Counted from the stretch's first letter, positions 10,560-23,895 are shown. The stretch is 64,000 nucleotides of DNA from Branchipolynoe longqiensis (GCA_030323885.1 CM059187.1:81735527-81799526); one strand, 5' to 3'. The notes: generated from the letters alone by a model not told the origin. A program made the numbers and translations.

Positions 10560-11530
10560 CCCCAGTAAGCACTCATGTCACAAACGGTGCCAGCCTATTT
10601 CCGCTTATTTCATGGACTAGACCAGTTCGGTAATCCTCAGTGTCATGGACTGCGATTGCACAATAGCTGGCGTGCCATCGATAGCACCAGTGCCATAGCC
10701 CTCATGTCATGGACTATACCAGTGCAGTAAGCCTCATTTTGCAGACTGCACCAGTGCCATAGCCCTCATGTCATGGACTATACCAGTGCAGTAAGCCTCA
10801 TGTTGCAGACTGCACCAGTGCCATAGCCCTCATGTCATGGACTATACCAGTGCAGTAAGCCTCATGTTGCAGACTGCACCAGTGCCATAGCAGTCATGAC
10901 ATGGACTGCACCAACATGTCCCTCTTGTCATGGACTGTACCAACATCATGGCGCTCATGTCACGGACTGCACTAACACGGCCCCCATGTCATGGACTGCA
11001 GTAGCGTCATGTCTCTTATGTCATCACCAGAATCATGACTATCATGTTCTGGACTGCATCAACGTCATGGTCGTCGTCATGGACTGCACCAGCATCATGG
11101 CCCTCATGTCATGGATTACACCAACATCATGGCCATCGTCATGGACTGCACCAACATCATGGCTCTCATGTTGTGACTGTACCAGCATCATGGCCCTCAT
11201 GGCATAGACTGTGCCAGCATCATGGCTCTCATGTCATGGATTACACCAACATCATGGCCATCACCATGGTCTGCACCAACATCATGGCTCTCATGTTGTG
11301 ACTGTACCAGCATCATGGCCCTCGTGGCATAGACTGTGCCAGCATCATGGCTCTCATGTCATGGATTACACCAACATCATGGCCATCACCATGGTCTGCA
11401 CCAACATCATGGCTATCATGTTGTGACTACCAGCATCATGGCCCTCATGGCATAGACTGTTAGCATCATGGCTCTCATGGCTCATGTTGTGACTACGCCA
11501 GCCCAGTAGCACACAAGTCATGGACTGCAC
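10560..11530. repeat. Minisatellite of catggactgcaccaacatcatgg type
   Basis: Units of about 32 bp with higher-order units near 64 bp (tcatggactataccagtgca, then cagactgcaccagtgccata) grade into units with accaacatcatggc. Open frames across it on the + strand are repeat by-products. Confidence 0.88.
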
Positions 11531-11819
11531 TAGCACAGTCAGGCTTGCGTTGCATGCGGCAGCAGTCCTCGTTAGCTGTTGTCTTGCGGATGGGGTCTAG
11601 CGCCTGCTCTACTCTCCACCAGCCCTCAAGCGCTGCAACTCACAGAAGACCAATCCAAAGATATGGCACCCTCAGCGGGAGCCACTCACACAGCAAAATT
11701 TGAAATCTCGTGGGTAATTTTTCTTTATATATATAAATACACGGTGTATATGTTTGAATCGGACAGTTTTAATGTGTATAGCACAGTGGTCGTAGCTTAA
11801 TCGTTACAAGGGGCAAATC

Positions 11820-12400
11820 GTTATAAAAAAAAAACCAAACCCACAATCATGACGACCACTGTTTTGTTGATGTCTTAGCTCCACGAGTGTTATGTGCGTC
11901 TGAGGCTGCATGGAAGGAAACAGTCTCGGGCAGAGACTGCACCCTTACCTACACAGCAGCACACCAGGAACCAGCCACCACCGCCTCCAAACAACGCACG
12001 GTGTCCACTGACGGTGGCCCCCCTTCTGGGACGCTCAAGCGGCGGTGCGCCTGCGTGCATCTCCTACACGCTCACACCTATATTACACAGCTTAGCGGCG
12101 TCGATTTTGGTAAGATGGTCAGTCGATCTTCTGTCAGAGCGGTACTCTTAGCGTTTGACCGGTACTACTTTCAATTAAAAAAAAAAGGCCAGTTGCGACA
12201 AGAAACAGTAACAGAAACGGAGAGAAAAAAAGTAGTCCCACTATTCTTTCAATTTAAATATTCGACCCAAAATGAAAATTATTAGAAATGTGATGTTTTA
12301 AACTAATAATAAGCATAATATTCGGGTGGTGTAAAATAAATAATTAATGTCACTTTCCACCATTAAGGTTCCAGGACTTAGCTATTGTGGACTGATATCG
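11820..12400. other. Unannotated sequence with a possible polyadenylation signal
   Basis: An AATAAA lies near 12335 on the + strand, the first clear one after the CTDSPL2 stop. A 132-codon open frame at 11887-12285 has no recognisable domain and I do not call it a gene. Confidence 0.3.
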
Positions 12401-12429
12401 AACTAGACGACATTGGATAGCAACTGCGT

Positions 12430-13225
12430 AGAAGCCTCACCTAGTTTGATATCAATCTGCGATAGGTGTATCGTATCAATCCGTGATAGGTGTGTCTGTA
12501 GCACGGCCTCATCTAGTTTGATACTTATCAATGCACAACAGGCGCATCCACAGTATGTGTGTCCTGTAACGCAGCCTATTCTAGTTTGATACTTATCAAT
12601 GCACGAGAGGCACATCCTATCAATCCACAGTATGTGTGTCCTGTAACGCAGCCTCGTCTAGTTTGATACTTATCAATGCACGAGAGGCACATCCTATCAA
12701 TCCACGATATGTGTGTCCTGTAAAGCAGCCTCATCTTGTTTGATACTTATCAATGCATGAGAGGCACATCCTATCAATCCACAGTATGTGTGTCCTGTAA
12801 CGCAGCCTCGTCTAGTTTGATACTTATCAATGCACGACAGGCACGTCCTAGCAATCCACAATATGTGTGTCCTGTAACACAGCCTCGTCTTGTTTGATAC
12901 TTATCAATGCACGAGAGGCACATCCTATCAATCCACAGTATGCAGCCTCGTCTTGTTTGATGCTTATCAATGCATGATAAGCGTGTCCTATCAATCCACA
13001 AAAAGTGTGTCCTGTAACACAGCCTCATCTAGTTTGATACTGATCAATGCACGATAGGTGTGTCCTATCAATCCATGATATCTGTGTCCTGTAACACAGC
13101 CTCGTCTTGTTTGATACTGATCAATGCACGATAGGTGTGTCCTATCCATCCATGAGGGGTGGGGTGTCCTGTAACGGAGCCTCGTCTAATTTTATATCAA
13201 TCCACAATAGGTGTGTCCTGTAACC
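12430..13225. repeat. 77-bp minisatellite
   Basis: The motif gtttgatacttatcaatgca recurs at 12584, 12661, 12738, 12815 and 12892, exactly 77 bp apart; outer units vary in length. Each unit holds cacatcctatcaatccacag and tgtgtcctgtaacgcagcct. Open frames on the - strand in it are not genes. Confidence 0.92.
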
Positions 13226-15390
13226 CTAACAGTGGAAATATGTTGTGAAGTATATGTAGAACAAAAGGTCTGCAGCCAGGCTAGCTGCAGCAAAGTATGT
13301 ATGCGCCCTAACCTACCGACCGTCTCACATAACTGCCGTGCATAAATGCTTTATGGAGCATGCTGTCTACTAAGGTACCTTTTTGAAAATCAGTTAGCTC
13401 GAATTAGAATGAGGAAAAGGCAACTAAATACATATACATACATATATATATACGTGTATATATTTCCAAGTTTTTGCAGTTTGTACAGTCTTGTATTTTT
13501 CTTCGCTTGCTGAGAAAAGATCCGAGTGAGTGTGTATATGATCTATGATCAGACAGATCACAGCAAAAAGCAAACACATGTAATTTGCACTGCGCTGGTG
13601 AGGCGAGACATTTGACCGCTGATGTCAGAACTCGCCAGATGCTCAGCACAGTTGTTGTATCTACTGTACGGTATGAATTTTTGTTATCGCACAAAACCTT
13701 TGTCTTGTTTCTGTAAGAAACACTAGACATTTTTAACACTTAAAAAAAGAAAAGAAACTAATAATAATTATTAAAGGTGTGTAAAGTACTTACCCTGTTA
13801 TTAATTTTGTTACTCTGTACAACCCCTGGTGTTGTCAGAAGGAACTACTGTAGCCATTGCTAGTAGGAGGCAGCATATATGGAAACACCCTGGTTACGTT
13901 ATGCTACTCACAAGCACGAAAAGGGGTGGGATCCAGGGGTGGGATCCAGGGGTTGGGTTGGGGTGGAGGTACAGAAAGGTGATGTAAATGGCACTGTGTG
14001 TGGTCTGGGGATTCAAATTGTTTCACCGTTAAAGGAGTCTCCAGCAGACCATGATGGGGCGTTGACTGCACGAGGGGTGATGCCGACAACACTTGGTCAC
14101 CGTCCGAGAACATGATTACGTGACCTTGGTTTGGAGGAAATTAGGGTCAGTGAAACGCCGGGGTCAGTTTCCGTGACCAATCAGACTGCATGTTATGAAA
14201 TGAATAGTGGGTGGGATATAGGTCAACTTGACCTAATTCCTAGGGAAATGAACGTTACACACGACGACCGGCAGCCTTGGCACAAAGAAGTGGAATTGGG
14301 GGAGGTGGGTGGTGCTCTCCGCGAAGGAAGGGGAGGTTTTAATGGTTTTTCCGTGAAATATATTTTTTTAAACCGAATTACCGGGTCTAAAATTTGACTG
14401 CTCTGAAGCGTGTATATTTGCTTGCATCCAATTTGCACTCATGTCATGTGTTGCTTGGTTTTTTCCCCCTCTCTTTTAAACTAATTTTAGTTTTCAAGTG
14501 AAATGCGTTTATCTACTGTTTTAAGTGATTTATCGTCTTCCCTTTTTTTAAGAAGCAAAATCTGATATATTCCTGTATCATTTATGTTATAATGTTCTTA
14601 GCAGAATTCCTGTTGAATTTAATTTGTTTTTAATTCCTAGTTGTATCAGCATTGTTTGTGTACTATCATTAGTATTATTAATTTCTCATGTTGAGTGTTC
14701 CTGGAATGAGTCCTCGTCCCACTGTGTGAAACGCTCAACCCTCTGCCTATTGTCATGTCGGGTTGAGTTTTCGAGGTGTTTGTAAAAAGAATTATCATAC
14801 TGATGGGGTGGTTTTTAAAACATGGGTTTTTGGTTGTTTTTTTAAAAGAGGGGTGGACATTAATTTCCGGGAAAGCAATTTGTTTTATTATAAATGATCA
14901 CACGAATACGCTGATCACTTCATCCAACTAAAACTAGCACCAAGAAAAAAATAAAGTGAAAATAGAACCATCGTCAGTATATTTTTGTAAAGTGGTTATA
15001 TGCATATTTAGCACAAGAAGTATTGATTTTTTTTGTCAAATGCGTAGGCGATGTTTGTTTTGTGGTTTGTTTGTTATTGGTTTGTGTCCACAGTAATGTA
15101 ACCACGCTAATGCCATCTGCTGCCTGCGTCCTGGACACAGCAGTGCAGATGTTGAGATATCCTATCCCAGATAAAATGTTAAATCACGCAAGCCCACTTC
15201 CATACGAGTGTAATGTACCTTGTATGCAGGTAACCATGGTTACCGACTGTAAATAGCCGCCTCTATTTTGTGTTGGGTGTCAACTCATGTACAATACGTC
15301 AAGTGACCTAATTCCTCGACTACCTGCATGAATAATTATATATGTTTCGTCCAGGATACAGTGCCCTAGCTGCTGCTTTTGTACTAGCAC
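13226..15390. other. Intergenic sequence, nothing recognised
   Basis: Apart from a short TA-rich stretch near 13430-13460 and a duplicated ggggtgggatccagg at 13923-13950, no repeat family or coding sequence was recognised. Confidence 0.5.
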
Positions 15391-15394
15391 ACCT

Positions 15395-16390
15395 CTCGTT
15401 GTCACTTGGGCGGTTGCTGGGTAGTGTTTGCACCAGCCACTAAGCGACCCTTCGAAGGCTCCACACGGAGACGGGCTTTTATTCAGTATGGTTCACTCTG
15501 GTGAGGGTGTCGACACCCTCCACACTTAACTCATTTGCAATCCGTTTAGTAACACATGCATCTTCTGTTACCAATAGGTGTCTCTGGAGTTTAGGTTAGA
15601 GTTGCATAATCTGATGGTTTTGTCTTTCTGCCATAACATTTTTAATATATTAGGTTGATCGTTATAATCTAATTTACTGTAAAGTAACATATATTAAAGG
15701 GTTAATTAAAAAAATATTTGAAGCCTGTAATTGCCACTCGGGCAGTTGCTGGGTAGTGTTTGCACGCAGCCGCCAAGCGGCCCTTTGAAGGCTCCACCCA
15801 GAGACAGGCTTTTATTCAGTATGGTTCACTCTGGTGAGGGTGTCAACACTTCCCATACTTAATTCATTCGCAACCCGTATGTTCTGTTACCAATAGGCTT
15901 CTCTTGAGTTTAGGTTAGAGTTGCATAATCCGATGGTTTTGCGTTCCTGCCATATTATTTTTAGATCAATATATTAGGTTGATCGTTATAATCTAATTTA
16001 CTGTAAAGTAACTTATATATTAAAGGGTTATTTTGAGAGATACTTGAACCTGGTAAGTGCCTCTCGGGCAGTTGTTGGGTAGTGTTTGCACACAGCCGTC
16101 AAGCGGCCCTTTGAAGGCTCCACCCGGAGACGCGCTTTTATTCAGTATGGTTCACTCTGGTGAGGGTGTCGACACCTCCCACACTTACTCATTCGCAACC
16201 CGTTTAGCAACACGTGCATGTTCTGTTACCAATAGGTTTGTCTTGAGTTTATGTTAGAGTTGCATAATCCGATTGTTTTGTATTCTGACATTTAGAATTT
16301 GATAATTAGGTTGATCGTTATAATCTTCTTTACTTTGAAGTAACTTTTATTTTGAATGTTTAACTTTTGGAGATATTTGAAGCGAAAACA
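15395..16390. repeat. Three tandem copies of a roughly 330-bp unit
   Basis: The marker gggc(a/g)gttg(c/t)tgggtagtg occurs at 15408, 15740 and 16066. Each copy continues with gaaggctccac, ttttattcagtatggttcac, and then part of a TTAA-type MITE (gagttgcataatc, ttgatcgttataatct). The unit therefore contains a MITE fragment that was multiplied with it. Confidence 0.9.
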
Positions 16391-16569
16391 TGCTAAGTTA
16401 ATTCAGCTAGAAAAGTAGAATCATTTTGTTTTCTTCTTTTCGAACTTAGCAGCCTAGCACAGGACGACCAAACACGGAGCAGTTGACATCATAGGTGTGC
16501 ACATTATCGGAGAGTAGTAGCACAGGAGCACTACACTCAGAGCTACACTGGCACCCGTGGTGTTTCATT

Positions 16570-16757
16570 TACCCATATTTAATGCACAACTTGCAGCAGT
16601 GCCAGGTTCTGTTAACTTGACCTAATATTCCTTCTACGCAGCACTAAATCTTTAATGAGTGCATACAGTATCTAGGTTGGATATGTAGGATCAAATCTCA
16701 GTAATCTGCTTTCGAAAAGGTGTTGCTTTCATCGGATTATGCAGCTTTAAGACACAG
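16570..16757 (-). mobile_element. TTAA-flanked MITE fragment
   Basis: Ends with tcggattatgcagctttaag and has the inverted body ggttctgttaacttgaccta. The other end merges with unrelated sequence. Confidence 0.65.
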
Positions 16758-17152
16758 AACAGTAGGACGATGATGAAGATGATTATTATCAACCATCACC
16801 AATTTGCATGCCATGCAAGAATATTTTATGTCAAGCAAGCAAAAAAACCCACAAACACACACACATACAATACAATACAATACAATACTATCTATAGATG
16901 TGCATAGGGTGGGATATCCCCTTGGTGCCTCCCTGTTAATCCATGTCGTGTTGACAGAATACTGTATTTATATGTTAGCTGTTTACCATAATCCGTTTGA
17001 TCCCTCTGTGAACTTGTACATTATGAAGTTAACCGAGAGCACTCAGCTGTCCCATTGTGTGAGGAGCGAGTCCTATTTCTGTGCGCGTATATATATATAT
17101 ATATATTCATGGATCTCTCTCTCTATATATATATATGTATATAAATATATAC

Positions 17153-17327
17153 AGTAAAACCTCCCAAACCTCCCACCTCCATAGATCGCCCCCACCCCCT
17201 ATATCGATCACTTTATTTGGGTCCCAACAATACGATTGTTGCCATATTCTAATTCCCTAAACCGACCACCTGCCTAAATGGACCACTTAAAGTCGGTCCC
17301 AAGGTCGGTCGATTTAGAGAGATTTTA

Positions 17328-17333
<6 letters not shown>
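17153..17333. mobile_element. Pogo-like MITE, TIR cagtaaaacctc
   Basis: Left acagtaaaacctcccaaacc and right gagagattttactgt are inverted ends inside a TATATA context, consistent with TA target duplication. The interior repeats phrases about gaccac and ggtcggt. Sister copies are at 18922, 33905 and 38383. Confidence 0.8.
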
Positions 17334-17392
<59 letters not shown>

Positions 17393-17401
17393 CATATATA
17401 T
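17331..17401. repeat. (TA)n microsatellite
   Basis: About 58 bp of uninterrupted TA directly adjoins the MITE end, which may mark the expanded target site. Confidence 0.95.
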
Positions 17402-18183
17402 GAGTCCCTCTTCTGAAAACTGGCAAGAAGTGCCACATGGAGAGTTAAAATTTAATATTTGAATTTTAAACATTTTTTTGTGGCAAATGAAAGCTGGAAA
17501 TCTCCCCTTTACATCTTTGTAAACTATAAATTAATGAGATAAAAAATAACGGTGTAGTCCATGATTAAACTATGTCATGGCAGTATAACGTGTTGCTCAG
17601 ACGTAACACATGCTTAGGACACCACACAGTCTGCTTAATAAAAATCTAAGCAAAATTAAATAATTTCATGCTGAGAAGCATATTAATCATGGCATAATAT
17701 ACAGAAATATGTAGTGCTTATATCGATAAAAAAAAGAAGTAATTCCCAGCCATGCTTTATTCACTGAATAATTAGTGTACAATATTTGTGTGGCATCCAT
17801 ACACCACTGGTTACATCTGTGATGGAAATTTGTAATGTTATTTCTGAAGACATCAAATATATTTTGTTTAAATTTAAGCATGCATACTTTTGATTTGGGA
17901 ACTGTTTTATTTGATATATCAATGCAATACAAGATGTTGGTAAGGATCCAACCATGTGTCATATGTCATGTTACAAATGGCTGACTGTAAAATGTGTTTT
18001 TTTGGTACAAAAACACTTCATAACTAAAATGACCACAGTTGCACATGGTTTATTTTATTTCCCTTATTTCGTACATCAAATCTGAACATGAATATGAGTA
18101 TAAGGAAAATAATAAGGACGTTTTTTTATTGATGGTTTAAAATCCCACCCCGTGCTGACCAGTTTTCAGGAGAGTGACCCATA

Positions 18184-18660
18184 TATATATATGAGTCAGC
18201 CTCACGAAAATGGGCCAATTGGTGGTTTATTTAAGATGTCGGCGTCGCAATTCTTAAAGTGTAGTGCATTTCTTTGTTTTATATTAAATTATCCTAGAAA
18301 CAAATCAGGTTGTTGTATTTTCTCTACCTTTACATTCAGGATATATTTAAGGACATTGCAACACCCCTGTCAATGCTAAACTATAAATATGACGATCGAC
18401 ACCGACATCCAATGATCGACGCTGACAACTTTACCAGGATGTCGGCGTCACAATTCTTAAAGTGGAGTGCATTTCTTTGTTTTATATTAAATTATCCTAG
18501 AAACAAATAAGGTTGTTGTATTTTCTCTACTTTTACATTCAGGATAAATTTAAGGACTTTCCAATACATCTGTCAATGCTAAACTATAATTATGACGATT
18601 GACGCCGATGCCGACAACTTCCCCCAAGTGGCCTCTTTTCGTGATCCTGACCCATATATA
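18184..18660. mobile_element. Inverted-repeat element with an internal direct duplication
   Basis: Left gagtcagcctcacgaaaatg and inverted right gggtcaggatcacgaaaaga form imperfect termini. Inside, about 165 bp starting gtcggcgtc(g/a)caattcttaa occurs twice, at 18239 and 18439. Confidence 0.7.
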
Positions 18661-18921
18661 CATACACATGTATATACATCATTATTTGTTCAGTTTCCTC
18701 ATTGTTGTATGTATGTGTATATATAAAAATTCCAGTGCGTGAGTGACAGTATTCGCGGCACTGGGGAGGTGGCGCCAGCTGTCCCACCCAGGGGAGGGGC
18801 CACCCATAAAGTAGTACACAGAATCAGGGTGGCCAGTAGGGGATATTCCCTTACGTGCCATTATACTCGCATAAGTTTTATACATCACATACATACATAC
18901 ACACACACACACATCCACACA

Positions 18922-19076
18922 GAGTAAAACCTCTCTAAAGCGACCAATCACGGGACTGACTTTAAATGGTCTATTTAGGGAGGTGGTCGGTTTATGGAGT
19001 TTTTCATTTCAGGGATCATAATTATTTTGGAGTGATCGCTCTGTGGAGGTGGTCGGTAAGAGAGGCTTTACTGTAT
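18922..19076. mobile_element. Pogo-like MITE, TIR agtaaaacctctctaa
   Basis: Left gagtaaaacctctctaaagc, right gagaggctttactgta followed by TATATATA. Same family as 17153. Confidence 0.8.
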
Positions 19077-21110
19077 ATATATATATATACACAACAAATG
19101 ATGAGTTTAGCCATAGCAGCTTGGTGGTTTACGGATACTACCACTAATGTTCCTCATGATACAACAAAAAAAAGGTTTAGACTGGCATTGTTATTACATA
19201 TACCGCGAGAGGAAGTGTCGACAGGCTACATCATTTGGTGACCTGCATTTGTTCCGTCATTTTTGTGTGTGGTCATAACGCTACTTCAATACGACGGCCT
19301 TAGAATGCTCATCCCATTGAGCACACTCAGACGTGACAATAACAATTGTGTTTAGATGTGGCTAAATATGAAAGTAGCGGATCACAGATCTTGCGGATAG
19401 CGTATGGGGGGTGGCAGGTTGGTGGGGGGGGGGGGGGGGGGGGGAGGTTCTGGATCGGGTCTTTAAATACGTGTCAAAAGGAGTGATTTGTGCGCAGCTG
19501 GGCGCGGTGGAAAAGTTGATGTTTGGTGATAATTTAATGTACACAGGTTCTATGTATAACCCGTCTCACCGATGCTGGTCTGTGACACCTAGCGAGGTTA
19601 CACATGTTTTATTTTTAAACGGAACCCTAAAGAAAAACAACCACATCAAATAAATTACTTTCAAAATGTTATGCGGTGCCAAAGAAGCAGGCAGTAGACA
19701 TTCACGTACGGATGTATCCACTATATTTTTTTTATTGTAGATTAATATTAAGATTGCAATCAAATATCTCCTGAAAAGTAACTTAATCCACTTTATTCAT
19801 TAAGAATAAAAAGATTCATGCAAAGACTGCAATCCAGTAGGTATCATATGAAAGGCAATAACGCAAAAATTTAAATAGGTTGGTTTTAAATTATATTTCA
19901 CTCAGGTGTGTAATATTAAAGGGGGTATCGTTTGGCACAACTTTTTCAATTGATTGTCAGCTTTGACCATTCTCTGCAACTATTCTTTGACATACATTTC
20001 ATAATTGATTGTCAGCTTGGTTAAATAATAGGACAGAATAGAATGTAAACATTTCTCGCCATGAATATGGCCTGCACCGCTGAAATGGGTTAAAACCGCC
20101 ACTGCATTAAAACCGCCACCAATCAATTGATCAATCCTGTCAAGTGGGTTGCAGCTCTCAATGCTGTACAAAGCAGCGACCAACTGTCTGTAATATGAAT
20201 TGTTGACAACAAAAAGGGATGAATATATATACAAAAGCACATTGATCTGTACATAAAGCATTGTCACGATTGGTTACAGCGCCTTGTTTGCTATGGTTAC
20301 CGATGGCTAATTAGTTAATTGCTCCCGCGTTTAATTGGTTCTCGATGTTAAGCTGTACTCCGCGGAGTAATTGCGCTATTTGAGAAGGTGAGAGGGGGGG
20401 GGGGGTCTCTTTTATGTCTACCCCCCCCCTCCCCCAGCCGGACTACTTTCCTGCGCGTGAGTGTAAAGGACAGTGGGGGGCCTTTGTATCAATGTGTTGC
20501 CATGGGGGACTGAGTATTACCAGGTCCATATGCGTTTTTATTTTGAATATAATAACTGAATAATAATAATAGTGCTGAAAAGAAGAGGTGAGGGAGTGCT
20601 AAGCATTGCTGGTACAGGATGAGGGTGTGTGGGCAGCAGGTTGGGTTGAAGCGGCCCGCCCCGACGTTTGAACTCTAGTTGTCTTGTTGAGATCATTGTT
20701 CTTTGACTGTATATGTAGGCGCAGGCACCAGACTACAGGCCCACACTGGCTGCCCGGCTGTCCTTGTTCCTACATGTATGTATATTAATATGTAAATAAT
20801 GCCTACACATTTATATTCATATATTTGTAACCTTGGGGGGGAGATTTTTTTTTTAAAGGGGGGTGTTATATGATAGAATAGACTAATAACCAAGCCAGTG
20901 AAGAGTCAAAAAGAGGCAGACGGACCCTCCCGCCCCCCCCCCCCCCCTTATCCAAACCCACATATTATATATACATACACATAAATTATGTGTATATATG
21001 TAATTTGTTATATATATGTTATATACATATATATTATGTATATATATGTAAATGTTATATGTAGATATATATAATATATATATACATACATATACATTGG
21101 AGCCGCCATC
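19077..21110. other. Intergenic sequence with homopolymer runs
   Basis: Holds a G run of about 21 (19422-19444), a G run at 20393-20404, a C run at 20934-20947 and TA-rich stretches near 20965-21090. No gene or repeat family recognised. Confidence 0.5.
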
Positions 21111-21119
21111 TAGAACGGT

Positions 21120-21325
21120 ATTGCAATGTCACTCGATTGTCAGCAACAGTGTCACTCAATTGTCACCAAAACTCACCCAGTTGTTACCAACAGTATCACT
21201 CATTGATACCAACAATGTCATTAATTGTTGTCAACAATGCCATTCATTGTTTAACAATGTCACCCACTTGTCATAAATGTCACTCACTGTCACCAACAAT
21301 GTCACTCATTGTCGCCACAGATGGC
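21120..21325. repeat. Short tandem repeat, gtcactca(t)tgtcaccaaca units
   Basis: About nine degenerate units of 22-24 bp built on caatgtcactcattgt. No coding meaning. Confidence 0.75.
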
Positions 21326-22279
21326 ATTTGTCATAGGTGCAACGTTCTCACAGTGTGTTGATAGTGCTGCACAGTTCTTGTGTGGTCGTGTTGACCCCCC
21401 CCCCCCTACAGGGATGGTGGGGGTGGTGGTGTGTGTGGAGGGGGTGTCTGAGGATTCGGTGTGGCTGTTTTTAGACGCCGTGTCTGTGAGGAGTGAAACT
21501 AAAGCGACCTGGTTGAACAGCCCCCTTTCTGTATTGGGTGTGCAGGGTCCGCTTCACTAAGAATCCAGTATGCCCGCGTGTTCTGTGTTAGAGCGTTGTT
21601 TAGCTTGGTGCAACACCCTCACCCACACCACCTCCCCACCTCGGTGTGGAGGGGCCTGCTCCCGGCAGACTACAGTGGGCAATCGGGGTGTGGTCTGTTT
21701 ACCTAAGAAACCACCAATCAATCAATCAATTTACCTACCTGGGACAACTAGATCCTCTCATTGATGAAAGAACTGGCAAGAACCCTACTCCGTCTACAAC
21801 CAAAAAAGAAAAAGAAAGAGAAAAAAAAGCACATTTATATATCTATATATCCTTTTTCGGAAAATTTATAATAACACAAAATCATGAAGAGTGATTTTAT
21901 ATATCACCAAACGTTAGGCAGCAATATACTAACTGATAAATAAAAAGAAGATAATGAAAAAGATATATCGATGTATTGGATCGAGGGGAATTGCTTAGTT
22001 AAATAAAGTGTTTTTGTTGGGTTTTGTTGATAATCAAGTTGGAAAGTGGTTTTACGTGCATAGCCTTTTTCAGTACCGAACTGTGTCGGTGCTGCTCTTT
22101 TCTGTCTTAATATTTTTTAATTAATTGTATGTTTTATATAACGGTGAAATGTATGAAATTTTAATAACTGTACCCCTAAATATTTTAGAATAAATAGAAT
22201 TTGATGAAGTGAATGTTTGTTGGTTTGTTGTGCTACTGCAGTGACGTTTGTTTGTGTAATTATCTCTAAATACGTCCCA

Positions 22280-22382
22280 GTCGGACGCGGTGGCCGAATC
22301 GATAGAGTGTAGCGGAAGGTCCGGAATTCGATCCCCGGTCGAGTCAAACCATTGCCTTACCTGTTGCTTCCTAGCCTGGCAT
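22280..22382 (+). mobile_element. SINE family A, head fragment
   Basis: Box A-like ggtggccgaatcgatagag and box B-like attcgatccccgg precede gtcgagtcaaaccattg; truncated after cctagcctggcatt. Confidence 0.75.
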
Positions 22383-23284
22383 TAAAGATGCATAGTCTGA
22401 TGAAACATAACATTTTCAAAACCAAAACAAATATTTAGATTTGATTTTACATATCTAACATAAGCCATGTTTACATGGGCGAGTTAAAACGCCTCATATA
22501 AAACCACTTGCCTAGATCGATTTACATTTGCCGTGTAAACGTGACGCTGTGGTGTTTTAGGGCTGAATCGATTCATATGATTCACTTTATGTACACCACC
22601 TCGTGAGGTGGTTTATATGAAGCGAACTAGCTTAAGCACCTCACACGCATGCGCAGTAGAGACCTGAGTTTGTTGATTTTCCGGTCGATCAAAAGTGCAT
22701 ATTATATAATTTGGTCTATGAAACCGCTAGCTGTGCACAGATATTTTTTTCATCATTTATTTTTAGGGTTTCACTGCCCAGCAGAAGTTTTGACCATTCC
22801 AAAACAATACGACTCAGTCTATGCATATCTAGGTCGAACCCACTCTCTCGTGGCGATGTCGACAAACCCAAACTGGCGCTGGTTAGTATGGACTTGCTCA
22901 TGCGCAGATATCGATTTCCGCCTTGAAACTCGTTCCGTGTAAACACGCCACTACAACGATTCATATAAATTGATTTGTCTTAAATCGTTTTACACTCGCC
23001 CGTGTAAACACAGCTTCAGATACTGATGCACTTATTAAGCATTCGTTGCTACATAGAAGGTAATACTGAGGTAATTTAACAGAACCTGTTACTGCAGAAG
23101 CCTATGGTTGAGTTTTGGCATGCTTGCCAAAATTAATTTTACATGCTTGCACTTATATCTAAAGAATTAGCCATTTAAAATAACAGTTATTTCAAACGAT
23201 AGTAAGGTAGACTATAACAATCAGCTATTTATCTCAGAAAAATTACAGAAACTCAAAATAATCGGACTATGCAACTTTAATAGG
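22383..23284 (+). mobile_element. TTAA-flanked MITE interrupted by another MITE
   Basis: Begins ttaaagatgcatagtctgat and ends atcggactatgcaactttaa. The body resumes at gatactgatgcacttattaa after the insertion at 22463-23015. Confidence 0.85.
22463..23015. mobile_element. MITE, TIR agccatgtttacatgggcga, nested
   Basis: Left agccatgtttacatgggcga and right tcgcccgtgtaaacacagct are inverted. The second copy is at 53702-54049. The interior is partly palindromic around cctcgtgaggtgg. Confidence 0.85.
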
Positions 23285-23895
23285 ATAGGGCAAGGGCTGG
23301 TTAGCTCAGTATCAGGATAATGAGACAGTCATAAAGACTAAAATCACCATGAGTGCGCCCTGTCACAAGTCGGTACCGGTGTGGTGGTTTCAGCGTGTTC
23401 CCGTGCTCAGACGTGTCCCGTTGCTTCTGCGCATGCGCGGACTTCGCATCAACTCGGATCACCCGAGACACTTATTGGCGCATGCGCACATCCTACAATC
23501 TCGGGTCGAAAAATCGAATACCCTTCTCCGCGCTCGGGTGGAGAATTTTTTTTTTTTTTTTAATAGCCGATAAAAAATACAGCAAAATAGGATTTAAAGT
23601 ATTTTATGATGGCCTAGTTTACCTATATTTCCATTTAATTAATCTAAGTTATTCTTTTTTGGCACACGGCACGTGTATTTGTAGACTCCACTCGCCGTGT
23701 TCTATTTGAAATTCTGACGACTGGGATGGCCCGAGTCGCCCGGGTAGTGTTAATCGATTACGGCCATGTTTATTAGATTCTGACGCATGCGCAGAAGCGA
23801 GGGACACGTCTGAGCACGGGAACACGCTGAAACCACCACACCGGTCCTGATACGACCGTAGATGTTGCCAGGACGTAAACCTCAACCAACCAACT
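23284..23895 (+). mobile_element. SINE family A fragment split by a long-TIR MITE
   Basis: The SINE runs aataggatagggcaaggg to gtcacaagtcggtac, is interrupted, and resumes as cctgatacgaccgtagatgt to gccaggacgtaaacc. Confidence 0.8.
23375..23845. mobile_element. MITE with near-perfect 45-bp terminal inverted repeats
   Basis: Ends accggtgtggtggtttcagc and gctgaaaccaccacaccggt match without visible mismatch for about 45 bp, continuing through gtgctcagacgtgtccc. The few differences in such long ends suggest a young insertion. It sits inside a family A SINE. Confidence 0.9.

Noticed and set aside
11887..12285. A 132-codon frame downstream of CTDSPL2.
   Set aside because: No domain, low-complexity Lys-rich end, and no splice or promoter evidence; noted only as unannotated sequence.
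12430..13225. Regularly spaced 77-bp repeats resembling a CRISPR array.
   Set aside because: The repeats are contiguous with no unique spacers and the sequence is eukaryotic; it is a minisatellite.
15023..15256. A 77-codon frame with a hydrophobic start that looks like a signal peptide.
   Set aside because: Short, isolated, no similarity recognised, and one hydrophobic stretch is expected by chance in AT-rich DNA.
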